From positions 37,006 to 101,005 of the forward strand of contig CALWLA010000005.1 in the NCBI GenBank assembly GCA_944381405.1: 64,000 bases of DNA. The letters are read 5' to 3'. Each line of letters begins with the position of its first letter. Position 1 is the stretch's first letter. Position numbers and translations under genes: made by a program. The DNA comes from an uncultured Lachnospiraceae bacterium. GTDB lineage: Bacteria > Bacillota > Clostridia > Lachnospirales > Lachnospiraceae. The notes under the pieces were generated by a model. That model saw only the letters and a list, made by a program, of their open reading frames with translations. It was not told the DNA's origin and did no database searches. This document shows positions 6,498 to 15,640 of this stretch, in pieces.

Positions 6498-8915
6498 ATG
6501 GAAGAAAAAACCTTAAAAATACTGGAATTTGATAAGATCGTAGAGCAGCTCTGCAGCTTCGCCACATCGGAGGCGGGCCGCAGCCTCTGCGAGAAGATAA
6601 AGCCGGACACAGATCCAAAGCGCATCCGGGAATGGCAGAAAAACACCTCGGACGCAAAGGACCGGATCCGCTTAAAGGGCAGTTCCCTTTCCTTCCGGGG
6701 CGTCAAGGATGTGGGAGCGACCCTGAAACGGCTGAAGGTAGGGGCCTCTCTGTCCATCCCGGAGCTCCTTGCGGTTAGCTCCGTTCTTTCCGTTGCCGCC
6801 AGGGCCAAGTCCTTTGACCGCAGCGCCGGAACGGAGGGCCCAGAGGAGGAAGGGGAGCGCAGGGACAGCCTGTCGGAATATTTTGAACTGCTGGAGCCCC
6901 TGACGCCGGTCAATCAGGAGATCAAGCGCTGCATCCTTTCCGAGGATGAGCTGGCGGACGACGCGTCGGAGGGGCTGCTGCGGGTCCGCCGGAAAATGAA
7001 GCAGACGGAGGACCAGCTCCACGGAAGCCTGACAGGGCTGTTGAACACCTACCGGGACTGCCTGACGGACGCGGTGATCACCCAGCGGGACGGCCGCTAC
7101 TGCCTGCCGGTCCGGGCGGAATACAAGTCCAAGGTGCCGGGGATGGTACACGATTCCTCCGCTACGGGGCTGACCCTGTTCATCGAGCCCATGCCCATCG
7201 TCAGGCTCAATAACGAGCTGCGGGAGCTTGCTCTGGAGGAAAAAAAGGAGATCGAGGCGGTGCTTCTGCGGCTTTCCGGAGAGCTTGCCGCCTATACCTA
7301 TGAGATCGGGGAAAATGTCAGATACCTGCGGAAGCTGGATATGATCTTTGCCAAGGCCCTTTTCTCCGCGGAGCTTTCCGCCGTGGAGCCTGTGTTCAGC
7401 AGCGACAGGCGGATCGACCTGAAAAAGGCCCGCCACCCCCTGATTCCAAAGGACCGGGTGGTGCCCATCGACCTGAGACTGGGAGAGAATTTTGATCTTC
7501 TGGTGATCACGGGCCCTAATACGGGAGGAAAGACCGTTTCCCTGAAAACGGCGGGGCTTCTGACCCTCATGGGCCAGGCGGGCCTGCACATCCCGGCAGA
7601 GGAAGGCTCCGTGCTGGGGATCTTCGACCAGGTTTACGCGGACATCGGAGACGAGCAGAGCATCGAGCAGAGCCTGTCCACCTTTTCCGCCCATATGAAG
7701 ACCATCGTGCATATCCTGGAGTGTGCGGACGCCAGGTCCCTGTGCCTTTTCGACGAGCTGGGAGCCGGAACGGATCCTACGGAGGGCGCGGCCCTTGCCA
7801 TGGCGATCCTGAATTTCCTGCACAATATGCAGACCAGGACCATCGCCACCACCCACTACAGCGAGCTGAAGGTCTATGCGCTGCAGACGGAGGGGGTGGA
7901 AAACGCCTGCTGCGAATTCGATCTTGCGACCCTGCAGCCTACCTACAGGCTGCTGATCGGCATCCCCGGCAAATCCAACGCCTTTGCCATCTCCAGAAAG
8001 CTGGGACTGCCGGAATACATCATCGAGGACGCCAGAAAGCGCATCCAGGAAGAGGACGAGAGCTTCGAGGACTTGCTGCAGAAGCTGAACGACGACAAGC
8101 TCCAGGCGGAGCGGAGCCGGGCGGAGATCGAAAGCCACGAAAAGGAGATCGCGGCCCTCAGGAGCCGGATCCGCCAGAAGGAAAGCCGCCTGGATGAAAA
8201 CAAAGACAAGATCCTGCGGGACGCGAGAGCTGAGGCTGCAAGGATCCTGCGGGAGGCAAAGGAGACTGCGGATTCGGCGATCCGCAATCTGAACCGCCTG
8301 TCAGAGACAGGGGGCGCGGACAGAAACGCCGCTGCGGAAACGGAACGGGAGCGGCTCCGCAGCAGCCTGAAAAAGGCGGAGCGGGGCAGCGCCGTCAAGG
8401 TCAAGGGCCCGGCCCAGCCCATTTCCCCCAAAAAGCTGAAGGTGGGAGACGGGGTCCGGGTAGTGTCCATGGGCGGCATGACGGGAACCGTATCCACTCT
8501 GCCGGACAAGGACGGAAACATTTTTGTACAGCTTGGTATCATGAAATCCAAGGTAAACGTGCGGGACATCGAGCTTTTGAACGAGTCCTCTGTCAGCGGT
8601 CCGGGCTATACGGAGAAAAAGACCGGAAGAAGCGGCGCAAGGACCGTCAGCTTTTCCCCCAAGGCTTTTTCCGTAAAGCCGGAGGTAAATCTCATCGGCA
8701 TGACCACGGACGAGGCCATTCCCGTGCTGGACAAATATCTGGACGACGCCTATCTTGCTCATCTGGAGCAGGTGCGGGTGGTCCACGGGCGGGGCACCGG
8801 CGCCCTGAAAAAGGCGGTGCACGCGCATCTTAAGCGCCTGAAATATGTAAAGGACTTCCGCCTGGGAGAATTCGGAGAGGGGGACACCGGCGTAACGGTG
8901 GTCACCTTCCGGTAG
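6498..8915 (+). CDS. mutS2: endonuclease MutS2
   Basis: MutS2 is a MutS-like ATPase linked to suppression of homologous recombination and to stalled-ribosome rescue. The 805-residue protein begins with the family's usual N-terminus (EEKTLKILEFDKI), so ATG 6498 is right although no Shine-Dalgarno is present. Walker A GPNTGGKT lies near 339-346 and the Walker B/D-loop FDELGAGTDPTEG near 415. A coiled coil spans about 510-630, and a C-terminal Smr domain runs from about 730 with HGRGTGAL near 761. The usual LDLRG motif at the Smr start reads VNLIG here. A response-regulator gene follows 31 bp downstream on the same strand. Confidence 0.96.
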   Translation: MEEKTLKILEFDKIVEQLCSFATSEAGRSLCEKIKPDTDPKRIREWQKNTSDAKDRIRLKGSSLSFRGVKDVGATLKRLKVGASLSIPELLAVSSVLSVAARAKSFDRSAGTEGPEEEGERRDSLSEYFELLEPLTPVNQEIKRCILSEDELADDASEGLLRVRRKMKQTEDQLHGSLTGLLNTYRDCLTDAVITQRDGRYCLPVRAEYKSKVPGMVHDSSATGLTLFIEPMPIVRLNNELRELALEEKKEIEAVLLRLSGELAAYTYEIGENVRYLRKLDMIFAKALFSAELSAVEPVFSSDRRIDLKKARHPLIPKDRVVPIDLRLGENFDLLVITGPNTGGKTVSLKTAGLLTLMGQAGLHIPAEEGSVLGIFDQVYADIGDEQSIEQSLSTFSAHMKTIVHILECADARSLCLFDELGAGTDPTEGAALAMAILNFLHNMQTRTIATTHYSELKVYALQTEGVENACCEFDLATLQPTYRLLIGIPGKSNAFAISRKLGLPEYIIEDARKRIQEEDESFEDLLQKLNDDKLQAERSRAEIESHEKEIAALRSRIRQKESRLDENKDKILRDARAEAARILREAKETADSAIRNLNRLSETGGADRNAAAETERERLRSSLKKAERGSAVKVKGPAQPISPKKLKVGDGVRVVSMGGMTGTVSTLPDKDGNIFVQLGIMKSKVNVRDIELLNESSVSGPGYTEKKTGRSGARTVSFSPKAFSVKPEVNLIGMTTDEAIPVLDKYLDDAYLAHLEQVRVVHGRGTGALKKAVHAHLKRLKYVKDFRLGEFGEGDTGVTVVTFR

Positions 8916-8946
8916 TGCCCGGGATCAGGGAGAAGAGGAATATGCT

Positions 8947-9654
8947 ATGGCAGAACGGCAGAAAATTATGATCGTGGATGATGACGCTTCCATCGCGGAG
9001 CTGATCTCCCTGTACCTGAACAAGGAATGCTACGATACCAAGATCGTGGGAGACGGAGAGGAGGCCCTGCGGGAATTTCCCCAGTACAAGCCGGATCTTG
9101 TGCTCCTGGATCTGATGCTTCCCGGCATGGACGGCTATCAGGTCTGCAGGGAGATGCGGATGCTGTCGGATACGCCGGTGATCATGCTCTCCGCAAAGGG
9201 AGAGGTCTTTGACAAGGTGCTGGGCCTGGAGCTGGGGGCCGACGACTATATGATCAAGCCCTTTGATTCCAAGGAGCTGGTGGCCCGGGTCAAGGCCGTG
9301 CTGCGCCGGTATAACGGCAGAGGCGGCAGGCAGGACGCCCCGGAGCAGGTGGGAGAGTATGTGGAGTACCCGGACCTGACGGTAAATCTGACAAACTATT
9401 CGGTGATCTACAAGGGCCATACGGTAGAGATGCCGCCCAAGGAGCTGGAGCTTCTGTACTTCCTGGCGGCTTCCCCCAATCAGGTGTTCACCAGAGAACA
9501 GCTGCTGGATCATATCTGGGGCTATGAATACCTGGGAGACACCCGCACCGTGGACGTGCATATCAAGCGGCTTCGGGAAAAGCTTGATAACAATGAGCAC
9601 TGGTCCATCTCTACGGTCTGGGGCATCGGCTACAAGTTTGAAGTGAAGAAATAA
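8947..9654 (+). CDS. OmpR-family response regulator without adjacent kinase
   Basis: The 235-residue protein has an N-terminal receiver domain (acidic pocket D11-D13, phospho-acceptor D55 in LLDLMLPGMDG, conserved KPF near 105) and a C-terminal winged-helix DNA-binding domain (about 135-233, ending GIGYKFEVKK). It is a two-component transcription factor. No histidine kinase is next to it, unlike the pair at 52033-53914; mutS2 lies upstream and thiN downstream. It could be an orphan or be served by a distant kinase. WalR/PhoP-like candidate sites occur upstream of dacF (32656) and ftsH (2031), but no link is shown. Confidence 0.92.
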   Translation: MAERQKIMIVDDDASIAELISLYLNKECYDTKIVGDGEEALREFPQYKPDLVLLDLMLPGMDGYQVCREMRMLSDTPVIMLSAKGEVFDKVLGLELGADDYMIKPFDSKELVARVKAVLRRYNGRGGRQDAPEQVGEYVEYPDLTVNLTNYSVIYKGHTVEMPPKELELLYFLAASPNQVFTREQLLDHIWGYEYLGDTRTVDVHIKRLREKLDNNEHWSISTVWGIGYKFEVKK

Positions 9655-9718
9655 ACCCGCTGTGAAAGAAGCGCAGGGTCAGTTGGCATTTTGCAGGAAA
9701 GGACCCATCCGAAAGACT

Positions 9719-10411
9719 ATGAATAGCTGGAAATTTGATCTGTATGAAAAAGAAAAGGCCTGTTACATCTTTGGAGCAGGCTCTTTTTATGGGCTGAAAA
9801 CCCTGCCCCGGGAAGGGGACTATGTGATCGCGGCAGACGGCGGCATGGAGCATCTCCGGGCGCTTTCCCTTACGCCGGATCTTCTGCTGGGGGATTTCGA
9901 TTCCTACCCGCCGGAGCTTTTGGAGCGGGAACGCAGGGAGGGGAAAGAGGACTTCCGGCAGCTTTCCGTCATCAAGGACCTGAGCGATTCCGCCGCGGCC
10001 ATCCGGATCGGAAGGGAGCTGGGGTACCGGCGATTTTTCCTGTACGGCTGCACCGGAGGCAGGCTGGACCACACCATGGCTACCCTCCAGGATATGGCGG
10101 CCCTTTCCATGGAGGGGATAGCGGCCTTTTTGTTCTCGGAGCGGGAGATCATCACCGCCGTCACGGACTGCCGCCTGTATTTTCCGGAGGGAATCAGCGG
10201 CATGGTCTCCGTGTTTTCCCACAGCGATGAAAGTCTTGGGGTGGAGGAATCCGGCCTCAAGTATACGGTGGCGGAAAGAAGGCTCACAAACCGCTTTCCC
10301 CTGGGTCTGAGCAACGAATTTACAAAGCTGCCCGCCAGCATCGCGGTGCGGCAGGGGACGCTTTTGGTGTTTGTGGAAGACCGGTTTCCTGTTGTTTCAG
10401 TGGAGGGATGA
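9719..10411 (+). CDS. thiN: thiamine pyrophosphokinase
   Basis: Transfers pyrophosphate from ATP to thiamine to make thiamine diphosphate in the cytoplasm. The 230-residue protein shows the family's ADGG (near 37), GDFDS (near 61) and CTGGRLDH (near 118) motifs and the C-terminal beta-sheet domain. ATG 9719 fits the family length; a GTG at 9662 would add 19 residues that look unrelated. The gene overlaps nothing and ends six bases before the rsmH homologue, so the two are probably co-transcribed. No TPP riboswitch is seen upstream. Confidence 0.93.
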   Translation: MNSWKFDLYEKEKACYIFGAGSFYGLKTLPREGDYVIAADGGMEHLRALSLTPDLLLGDFDSYPPELLERERREGKEDFRQLSVIKDLSDSAAAIRIGRELGYRRFFLYGCTGGRLDHTMATLQDMAALSMEGIAAFLFSEREIITAVTDCRLYFPEGISGMVSVFSHSDESLGVEESGLKYTVAERRLTNRFPLGLSNEFTKLPASIAVRQGTLLVFVEDRFPVVSVEG

Positions 10412-10417
10412 TGAAAA

Positions 10418-11461
10418 ATGGAAGAAAAACAGCATAAGCGGAGAGTGCGGTATTCCGGCGCTTATCCGAAAAAATTCAGCGAAAAATACAAGGAGCTGCA
10501 GCCGGAAAAATATGCGGATACCGTGGCTCATGTGATCAAAAAAGGCGGGACCCCTGCGGGGATGCACATTTCCATCTGCGTAAAGGAGATCCTGGAGTTC
10601 CTTAAGATCCAGCCGGGACAGACGGGCCTGGATGCTACCTTGGGATACGGCGGCCATACCAGGGAAATGCTGAAATGCCTGAAGGGGCAGGGGCATCTTT
10701 ATGCCCTGGACATCGACCCCATCGAGTCGGAGAAAACAAAGGCCCGGCTCCTGGAGGCCGGTTTCGGTCCGGAGATACTGACGGTCCGGCTGCAGAACTA
10801 TGCGGACATCGACAAGGTGGCAGAGGAGGCAGGGGGCTTTGATTTCGTGCTGGCAGACCTGGGAGTCTCCTCCATGCAGATCGACAATCCGGAGCGGGGC
10901 TTTACTTTCAAGGCAGACGGCCCTCTGGATCTGCGCATGAATCCCCTGGAGGGGATCAGCGCGGCGGAGCGCCTTCGGACCATCGGGCAGGAGGAGCTTC
11001 GGGGGATGCTTGTGGAAAACGCGGACGAGCCCTACGCGGAGGAGATCGCCAGGACCATTGTCCGGAAACGAAAGAAAAAGGAACCGCTGGAGACCACCTT
11101 CCAGCTGAAAGGGGCAATTGAGGAGGCCCTTTCCTTTCTGCCGGAAAAGGACCGCAGGGAGCAGGTGAAAAAGTCCTGCCAACGGACCTTCCAGGCGCTG
11201 CGCATCGACGTCAACCACGAATTTGAATCCCTGTATGCCTTTCTGGAAAAGCTGCCGGGATGCTTAAGGCCCGGCGGAAGGGCTGCCATCCTCACCTTTC
11301 ATTCTGGCGAGGACAGGCTGGTGAAAAAATCCTTCAAGGCCTTTCACAAGGCGGGGCTTTACAGCGAGATATCCGAGGACGTGATCCGCCCCTCGGCGGA
11401 GGAGTGCCTGCAGAACAGCAGAGCCCGCTCCACCAAGATGCGCTGGGCCATCCGGGCATAG
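10418..11461 (+). CDS. rsmH: RsmH-type 16S rRNA (cytosine-N4) methyltransferase, N-terminally extended
   Basis: RsmH methylates N4 of C1402 in 16S rRNA. The 347-residue protein carries the SAM site DATLGYGGHT near 69, ADLGVSSMQID near 145, RGF and the C-terminal LTFHSGEDRLVK motif. Two features are atypical. It has about 45 extra basic residues before the usual methyltransferase start (here HISICVKEIL), and it sits between thiN and rlmD rather than in a mraZ-ftsL division cluster. It may be a second rsmH paralogue with an altered role. GGAGG (10403-10407) precedes ATG 10418. Confidence 0.88.
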   Translation: MEEKQHKRRVRYSGAYPKKFSEKYKELQPEKYADTVAHVIKKGGTPAGMHISICVKEILEFLKIQPGQTGLDATLGYGGHTREMLKCLKGQGHLYALDIDPIESEKTKARLLEAGFGPEILTVRLQNYADIDKVAEEAGGFDFVLADLGVSSMQIDNPERGFTFKADGPLDLRMNPLEGISAAERLRTIGQEELRGMLVENADEPYAEEIARTIVRKRKKKEPLETTFQLKGAIEEALSFLPEKDRREQVKKSCQRTFQALRIDVNHEFESLYAFLEKLPGCLRPGGRAAILTFHSGEDRLVKKSFKAFHKAGLYSEISEDVIRPSAEECLQNSRARSTKMRWAIRA

Positions 11462-11504
11462 GAAGACGCAGGGCCAGTTCATGGAGATACAGGGAGAGAC
11501 ATCT

Positions 11505-12662
11505 ATGGAACAGTTGGAAAAATGCAAGGCTGCAAAAAAATGCGGAGGCTGTCAGTATCAGGGCATCTCCTACGAGGAGCAGCTCCAAAAGAAACAGAAG
11601 CAGGTGGGGAAGCTGTTGGGAAAATACGGACGGATCAGCCCCATCATCGGCATGGAAACCCCCTATTTTTACAGAAACAAGGTCCACGCCGTCTTTGGCA
11701 GGGACCGGCGGGGCAATGTGATCTCCGGCATCTACGAAAATAATACCCACCGCATCGTACAGGTGGAGGAATGCCAGATCGAGGACCGGAAGAGCCAGGC
11801 CATCATCCGGACCATCCGGGAGCTGCTGAGATCCTTTAAGATCAAGACCTACGACGAGGATACGGACTACGGCCTTCTGCGGCATGTGCTGGTGCGGCGG
11901 GGATTTTCCACGGGGGAGATCATGGTGGTGCTGGTAACGGTATCGCCGGTCTTTCCCTCGAAGAACAATTTCGTAAAAGCGCTCCGGAAGGAGCATCCGG
12001 AGATCACCACCGTGGTGCTGAACGTAAACGACAGGCGTACCAGCATGGTGCTGGGGGAACGGAACATCACCCTGTTTGGGCCGGGCTTTATCCGGGACAC
12101 CCTTTGCGGAAAAAGCTTCCGCATTTCCCCGGGGTCCTTTTACCAGATCAACCCGCTGCAGACGGAAAAGCTGTACCGCACCGCCATCAGCTTTGCGGAG
12201 CTTGAGGGCAGGGAGCGGGTCATCGACGCTTACTGCGGCATCGGCACCATCGGCATCGCTGCGGCGGACCAGGCCGGGGAGGTGACGGGCATCGAGCTGA
12301 ACCGGGAGGCGGTACGGGACGCAGGGCTCAACGCTAGGGAAAACCGGATGGAAAACATCCGTTTTTTCCAGGGGGATGCAGGGGAATTCATGGAGGAAAT
12401 GGCAGAGGCCGGGCAGCAGGCGGAGGTGGTCTTTATGGATCCGCCCCGTTCCGGCAGCGATGAGAAATTCCTGTCCTCCCTGGTGCGCCTCGCTCCGAAA
12501 AAGATCGTCTATATCTCCTGCAATCCGGAGACCCAGGCCAGGGATCTGCGGTTCCTTACGGCCAAGGGCTTTCATGTGCGCAGGATCCAGCCGGTGGACA
12601 TGTTCCCCTGGACCGACGAAATAGAATGCTGCGTGCTTTTGGAGGGAAAACATGCTGAATAG
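11505..12662 (+). CDS. rlmD: 23S rRNA (uracil-C5) methyltransferase, RlmD/RumA family
   Basis: SAM-dependent RNA methyltransferase of the TrmA/RlmD/RlmCD group, which forms m5U in 23S rRNA. The 385-residue protein starts with iron-sulfur ligands C7, C13 and C16 (CGGCQYQ), with a fourth Cys in VEECQIED. It then has the SAM motif DAYCGIGTIG, PPRSG and the catalytic YISCNPETQARDL near the end. There is no separate TRAM domain at the N-terminus. ATG 11505 has GGGAGAG upstream; an in-frame ATG at 11481 would add eight residues. It overlaps the next gene by 11 bp, so translation is probably coupled. Confidence 0.92.
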   Translation: MEQLEKCKAAKKCGGCQYQGISYEEQLQKKQKQVGKLLGKYGRISPIIGMETPYFYRNKVHAVFGRDRRGNVISGIYENNTHRIVQVEECQIEDRKSQAIIRTIRELLRSFKIKTYDEDTDYGLLRHVLVRRGFSTGEIMVVLVTVSPVFPSKNNFVKALRKEHPEITTVVLNVNDRRTSMVLGERNITLFGPGFIRDTLCGKSFRISPGSFYQINPLQTEKLYRTAISFAELEGRERVIDAYCGIGTIGIAAADQAGEVTGIELNREAVRDAGLNARENRMENIRFFQGDAGEFMEEMAEAGQQAEVVFMDPPRSGSDEKFLSSLVRLAPKKIVYISCNPETQARDLRFLTAKGFHVRRIQPVDMFPWTDEIECCVLLEGKHAE

Positions 12663-13803
12663 AGAGATGGAACAATTTATTGCGGAACACGAGCAGGAGG
12701 CCCTGGAGCTGTTGAAGACCCTGGCCCGGATCCCCGCCCCCTCCGGCAGGGAGGAGGCCAGAGGGCAGTTCTGCAGGGACTGGCTGCTGCAGCAGGGAGC
12801 AGAGGGCATGTTCATTGACGCTGCGGGTAATGTGGTCTATCCTGTGGAAGCAGAGGGCGAGGGGCCTCTGGAGGTATTTATGGCCCATATGGACGTGGTG
12901 TTTCCGGACCTGGAGCCTCTGCCCCTGAAGGAGGAAAACGGCAGGCTCTGCTGTCCCGGCGTGGGAGACGACACCGCCTGTCTGGTATGCCTTCTGCTTG
13001 CGGCAAAATACCTTGCCGGGAAGCTTGGGAAGGGGGAAAAACTGGAGGCGCTCCGGGAGAAAGGGCTCCTTCTGGTGTGCAACACCGGCGAGGAGGGCCT
13101 TGGAAACCTGCGGGGCGTTCGGGAGATCTGCCGGGTCTACGGCAGCCGGATCCAGAGCTTCTGCACCTTTGACAGCAGCTTTGGAAGCGTTATCACAAAA
13201 GCGGTGGGCTCTATGCGTTATCGCATCCAGGTGGAGACCGAGGGAGGACATTCCTTTAATCAGTTCGGAGCCGCAAACGCCATCGAAAAGCTGGCGGGGA
13301 TCATCCAGCGGCTGTACCAGATCAAGCTGCCCTCCGAGGGCCGTACCACCTACAACGTGGGGACCATTTCCGGCGGAACCTCCGTCAACACCATCGCCCA
13401 GCATGCGGAAATGCTGTACGAATTCCGTTCGGATACCGCAGCCTATCTGGATTATATGGAGCAGAAATTCCTGGAAGTGATGGAAGGAGAAAGGCGGAAG
13501 GGCCTCGACCTTTCCTGGGAGCTTCTGGGCCAGCGGCCCTGCGGCGGGACCGTGGACCCCGAGGCGGCCAGAAGGCTTCTGCGCAGGGCCACAGGCGCCG
13601 TGGAGCGGTATGCGGGGAAAAAGCCCCTGCAGAAGGCCGGTTCCACGGACTGCAACATCCCTCTTTCCCTGGGGATCCCCAGCATCTGTGTCGGCTGCTA
13701 CGAGGGAAAGGGCGCTCATACCAGGGAGGAATATGTGGAACTGAGCTCTCTGAAAAAAGGCTATCGGGTGGCCTTCGATATGATTTTTGGAGGAGAGGGC
13801 TAA
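12652..13803 (+). CDS. M20-family metallopeptidase
   Basis: The 383-residue protein is a cytoplasmic di-zinc aminopeptidase or dipeptidase of the M20 clan. Metal-ligand motifs are MAHMDVV (near 82), GDDTA (near 107) and NTGEEGLG (near 145), with the dimerisation domain's GGHSFNQFGAANA in between and a C-terminal STDCNIPLSLGIPS followed by GAHTREE. The substrate cannot be told from sequence; peptidase T-like di- or tripeptide cleavage is likely. ATG 12652 lies in the rlmD end with GGAGGG just before it. An AT-rich gap and a new promoter follow. Confidence 0.88.
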   Translation: MLNREMEQFIAEHEQEALELLKTLARIPAPSGREEARGQFCRDWLLQQGAEGMFIDAAGNVVYPVEAEGEGPLEVFMAHMDVVFPDLEPLPLKEENGRLCCPGVGDDTACLVCLLLAAKYLAGKLGKGEKLEALREKGLLLVCNTGEEGLGNLRGVREICRVYGSRIQSFCTFDSSFGSVITKAVGSMRYRIQVETEGGHSFNQFGAANAIEKLAGIIQRLYQIKLPSEGRTTYNVGTISGGTSVNTIAQHAEMLYEFRSDTAAYLDYMEQKFLEVMEGERRKGLDLSWELLGQRPCGGTVDPEAARRLLRRATGAVERYAGKKPLQKAGSTDCNIPLSLGIPSICVGCYEGKGAHTREEYVELSSLKKGYRVAFDMIFGGEG

Positions 13804-13875
13804 GGGCAAATTCTTACCTTTCTTAAAGAATATTTACGATTCACGGAAAAACGGCATTTTTTTCGGGCGGCGTTT

Positions 13876-13915
13876 TATAATGAATAAAATGGAAGAAAAA
13901 CGAATGGAGGCCTGA
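13876..13915 (+). promoter_or_regulatory. LCP promoter -10 and tiny upstream ORF
   Basis: TATAAT at 13876-13881 is a good -10 without an obvious -35. An 8-codon ORF (13889-13915, ATG to TGA) follows at once and ends 7 bases before the LCP start. Its GGAGG (13905-13909) is the likely ribosome-binding site of the LCP gene. Confidence 0.4.
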
Positions 13916-13922
13916 AAAAAAT

Positions 13923-15620
13923 ATGCGGGAATCATACGAAGAAAGAGGGTATGACGCCAGAAGAAGGCAAAGAGTCAGAAGATCCTCTGGAAATGAATAC
14001 GCTCGGATCATGCAGGGAAGGACCGAGGATGAGGACTGGGAAGATGACTGGGAGGAGGACCTGGAGGAGGAAACGGTTCCCAAGAGGCGCAGAGGACAGG
14101 AAGGCAGAGGGAACCGGAGCGTCCATAGGCAGGAAGAAAGCGCAGGAAAGCGCAGCTCCTACGGCTCCCACAAACGAAAAAAATCATCTCATAAAGCGCT
14201 GAAGATCTTGCTGGCGGTGCTTGTGCTTGTGGCGGGCTTTTTCTTTGTGAAAAACCTGATGACAGGGCAGAACTGGACCGTGGCGGTGTTCGGAGTGGAC
14301 TCCCGGGAAGGCAAGCTGGAACGGGGGACCAATTCTGACGTCATCATGGTGGCGAATATCAACCGGAAGACCGGGGAGGTCAAGCTGGTTTCCGTTTACC
14401 GGGATACCTACCTGAAGATAAACGATGAGGGCGAGTATCACAAGATCAATGAGGCCTATGCCCAAGGAGGCCATGAACAGGCGGTCAAGGCCCTGGAGGA
14501 AAACCTGGACCTTCAGATCGACGACTATGTGACCTTCAGCTGGGCGGCGGTGGCCAACGGGATCAACGCCCTGGGAGGCATCGATCTGGAGATCAGCGAC
14601 GCGGAGTTTTATTATATCAACGCCTTTATTACGGAAACCGTAAATGCAACGGGAATCGGCTCCGTACAGCTGACCCATGCAGGCATGAATCATCTGGACG
14701 GCGTCCAGGCGGTGGCCTACGGACGGCTCAGGCTGATGGATACGGACTTCAACCGTACCGCAAGGCAGCGGAAGGTCATCAGCCTGGCAGTGGAAAAGGC
14801 AAAAACGGCGGATCTGGAGACCCTGCGGAACGCAGCAGGAGCGGTGCTGTCCAACGTGTCTACCAGCATCGGCATCGACGATATCCTTCCGCTTTTGCAG
14901 ATGATGGACCGTTTCCAGATCAGCGAATCCACTGGCTTCCCCTTCTCCAGGGAAACCATGCGCATCGGCTCCAAGGACTGCGTCATTCCCACGACCCTGG
15001 AAAGCAACGTGGTGACCCTGCATCAGCTTTTGTATGGGGAGGAAGCTTATACCCCTTCTGCGAGGGTAAAGGAGATCAGCCAGCGGATCGCCAGCGACAG
15101 CGGCCTGACGGAGGCGGGGGAGAACGCCCCGGAGGCAGGCACCGGTGGCGGCATCACGCCTAAGGATCCGGCGCCTGTGCCTGCGGAAACGGAGCCTGCA
15201 GAGCCGGTGACGGAGCCCTCCGCTGAAACGGAAAGCGAGAGCCTGCAGGAAAGCGAGAGTGAAACGGAGAGCGAGGGCGCAGCTGAAGAAACCTCGGAAG
15301 GCGAAACCTCCTCCGATGAGGAAGAAACAGAAGAGACTGCGGAAAGCGGCGGAGAAGGCCGGGAGCCTGAGGAAACAAAACCCCAGGAAGGCAGCAGGCC
15401 GGCAAAGGAACCGGAGACAGAGGCCATCTCTGAGACGCCTCAGGAAACGGAAGCGCCTGTGAAACCTACGCCTGCCCCCACAGCTCCGGCTGAAACAGCT
15501 CCCGCCCCCACAGCGCCGGAACCGGCAGAGACCCAGGGACCTGGGGCAGGTATGCCGGAGGCAGAGGGGCAGGGCCCGGCAGCGCCTGGGGAAGCCCCGG
15601 AGGCCGGACCAGGCGTCTAA
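13923..15620 (+). CDS. LytR-CpsA-Psr (LCP) family cell-wall polymer ligase with long acidic tail
   Basis: LCP enzymes transfer polyprenyl-linked glycopolymers onto peptidoglycan outside the membrane. The 565-residue protein has a charged cytosolic head of about 90 residues (Glu/Asp/Arg-rich), one membrane segment at about 93-112 and the LCP domain at about 118-270. The domain shows GVDSR, SDVIMVANIN, VSVYRDT, the KINEAYA stretch and AYGRLR...DFNRTARQRKV. From about 395 to the end the sequence is low-complexity, rich in Glu, Thr, Pro and Ala, and probably a wall-spanning spacer. An SH3-domain gene starts 20 bp downstream. Confidence 0.92.
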   Translation: MRESYEERGYDARRRQRVRRSSGNEYARIMQGRTEDEDWEDDWEEDLEEETVPKRRRGQEGRGNRSVHRQEESAGKRSSYGSHKRKKSSHKALKILLAVLVLVAGFFFVKNLMTGQNWTVAVFGVDSREGKLERGTNSDVIMVANINRKTGEVKLVSVYRDTYLKINDEGEYHKINEAYAQGGHEQAVKALEENLDLQIDDYVTFSWAAVANGINALGGIDLEISDAEFYYINAFITETVNATGIGSVQLTHAGMNHLDGVQAVAYGRLRLMDTDFNRTARQRKVISLAVEKAKTADLETLRNAAGAVLSNVSTSIGIDDILPLLQMMDRFQISESTGFPFSRETMRIGSKDCVIPTTLESNVVTLHQLLYGEEAYTPSARVKEISQRIASDSGLTEAGENAPEAGTGGGITPKDPAPVPAETEPAEPVTEPSAETESESLQESESETESEGAAEETSEGETSSDEEETEETAESGGEGREPEETKPQEGSRPAKEPETEAISETPQETEAPVKPTPAPTAPAETAPAPTAPEPAETQGPGAGMPEAEGQGPAAPGEAPEAGPGV

Positions 15621-15640
15621 AGGGATGAGGAAAAGCTTCT

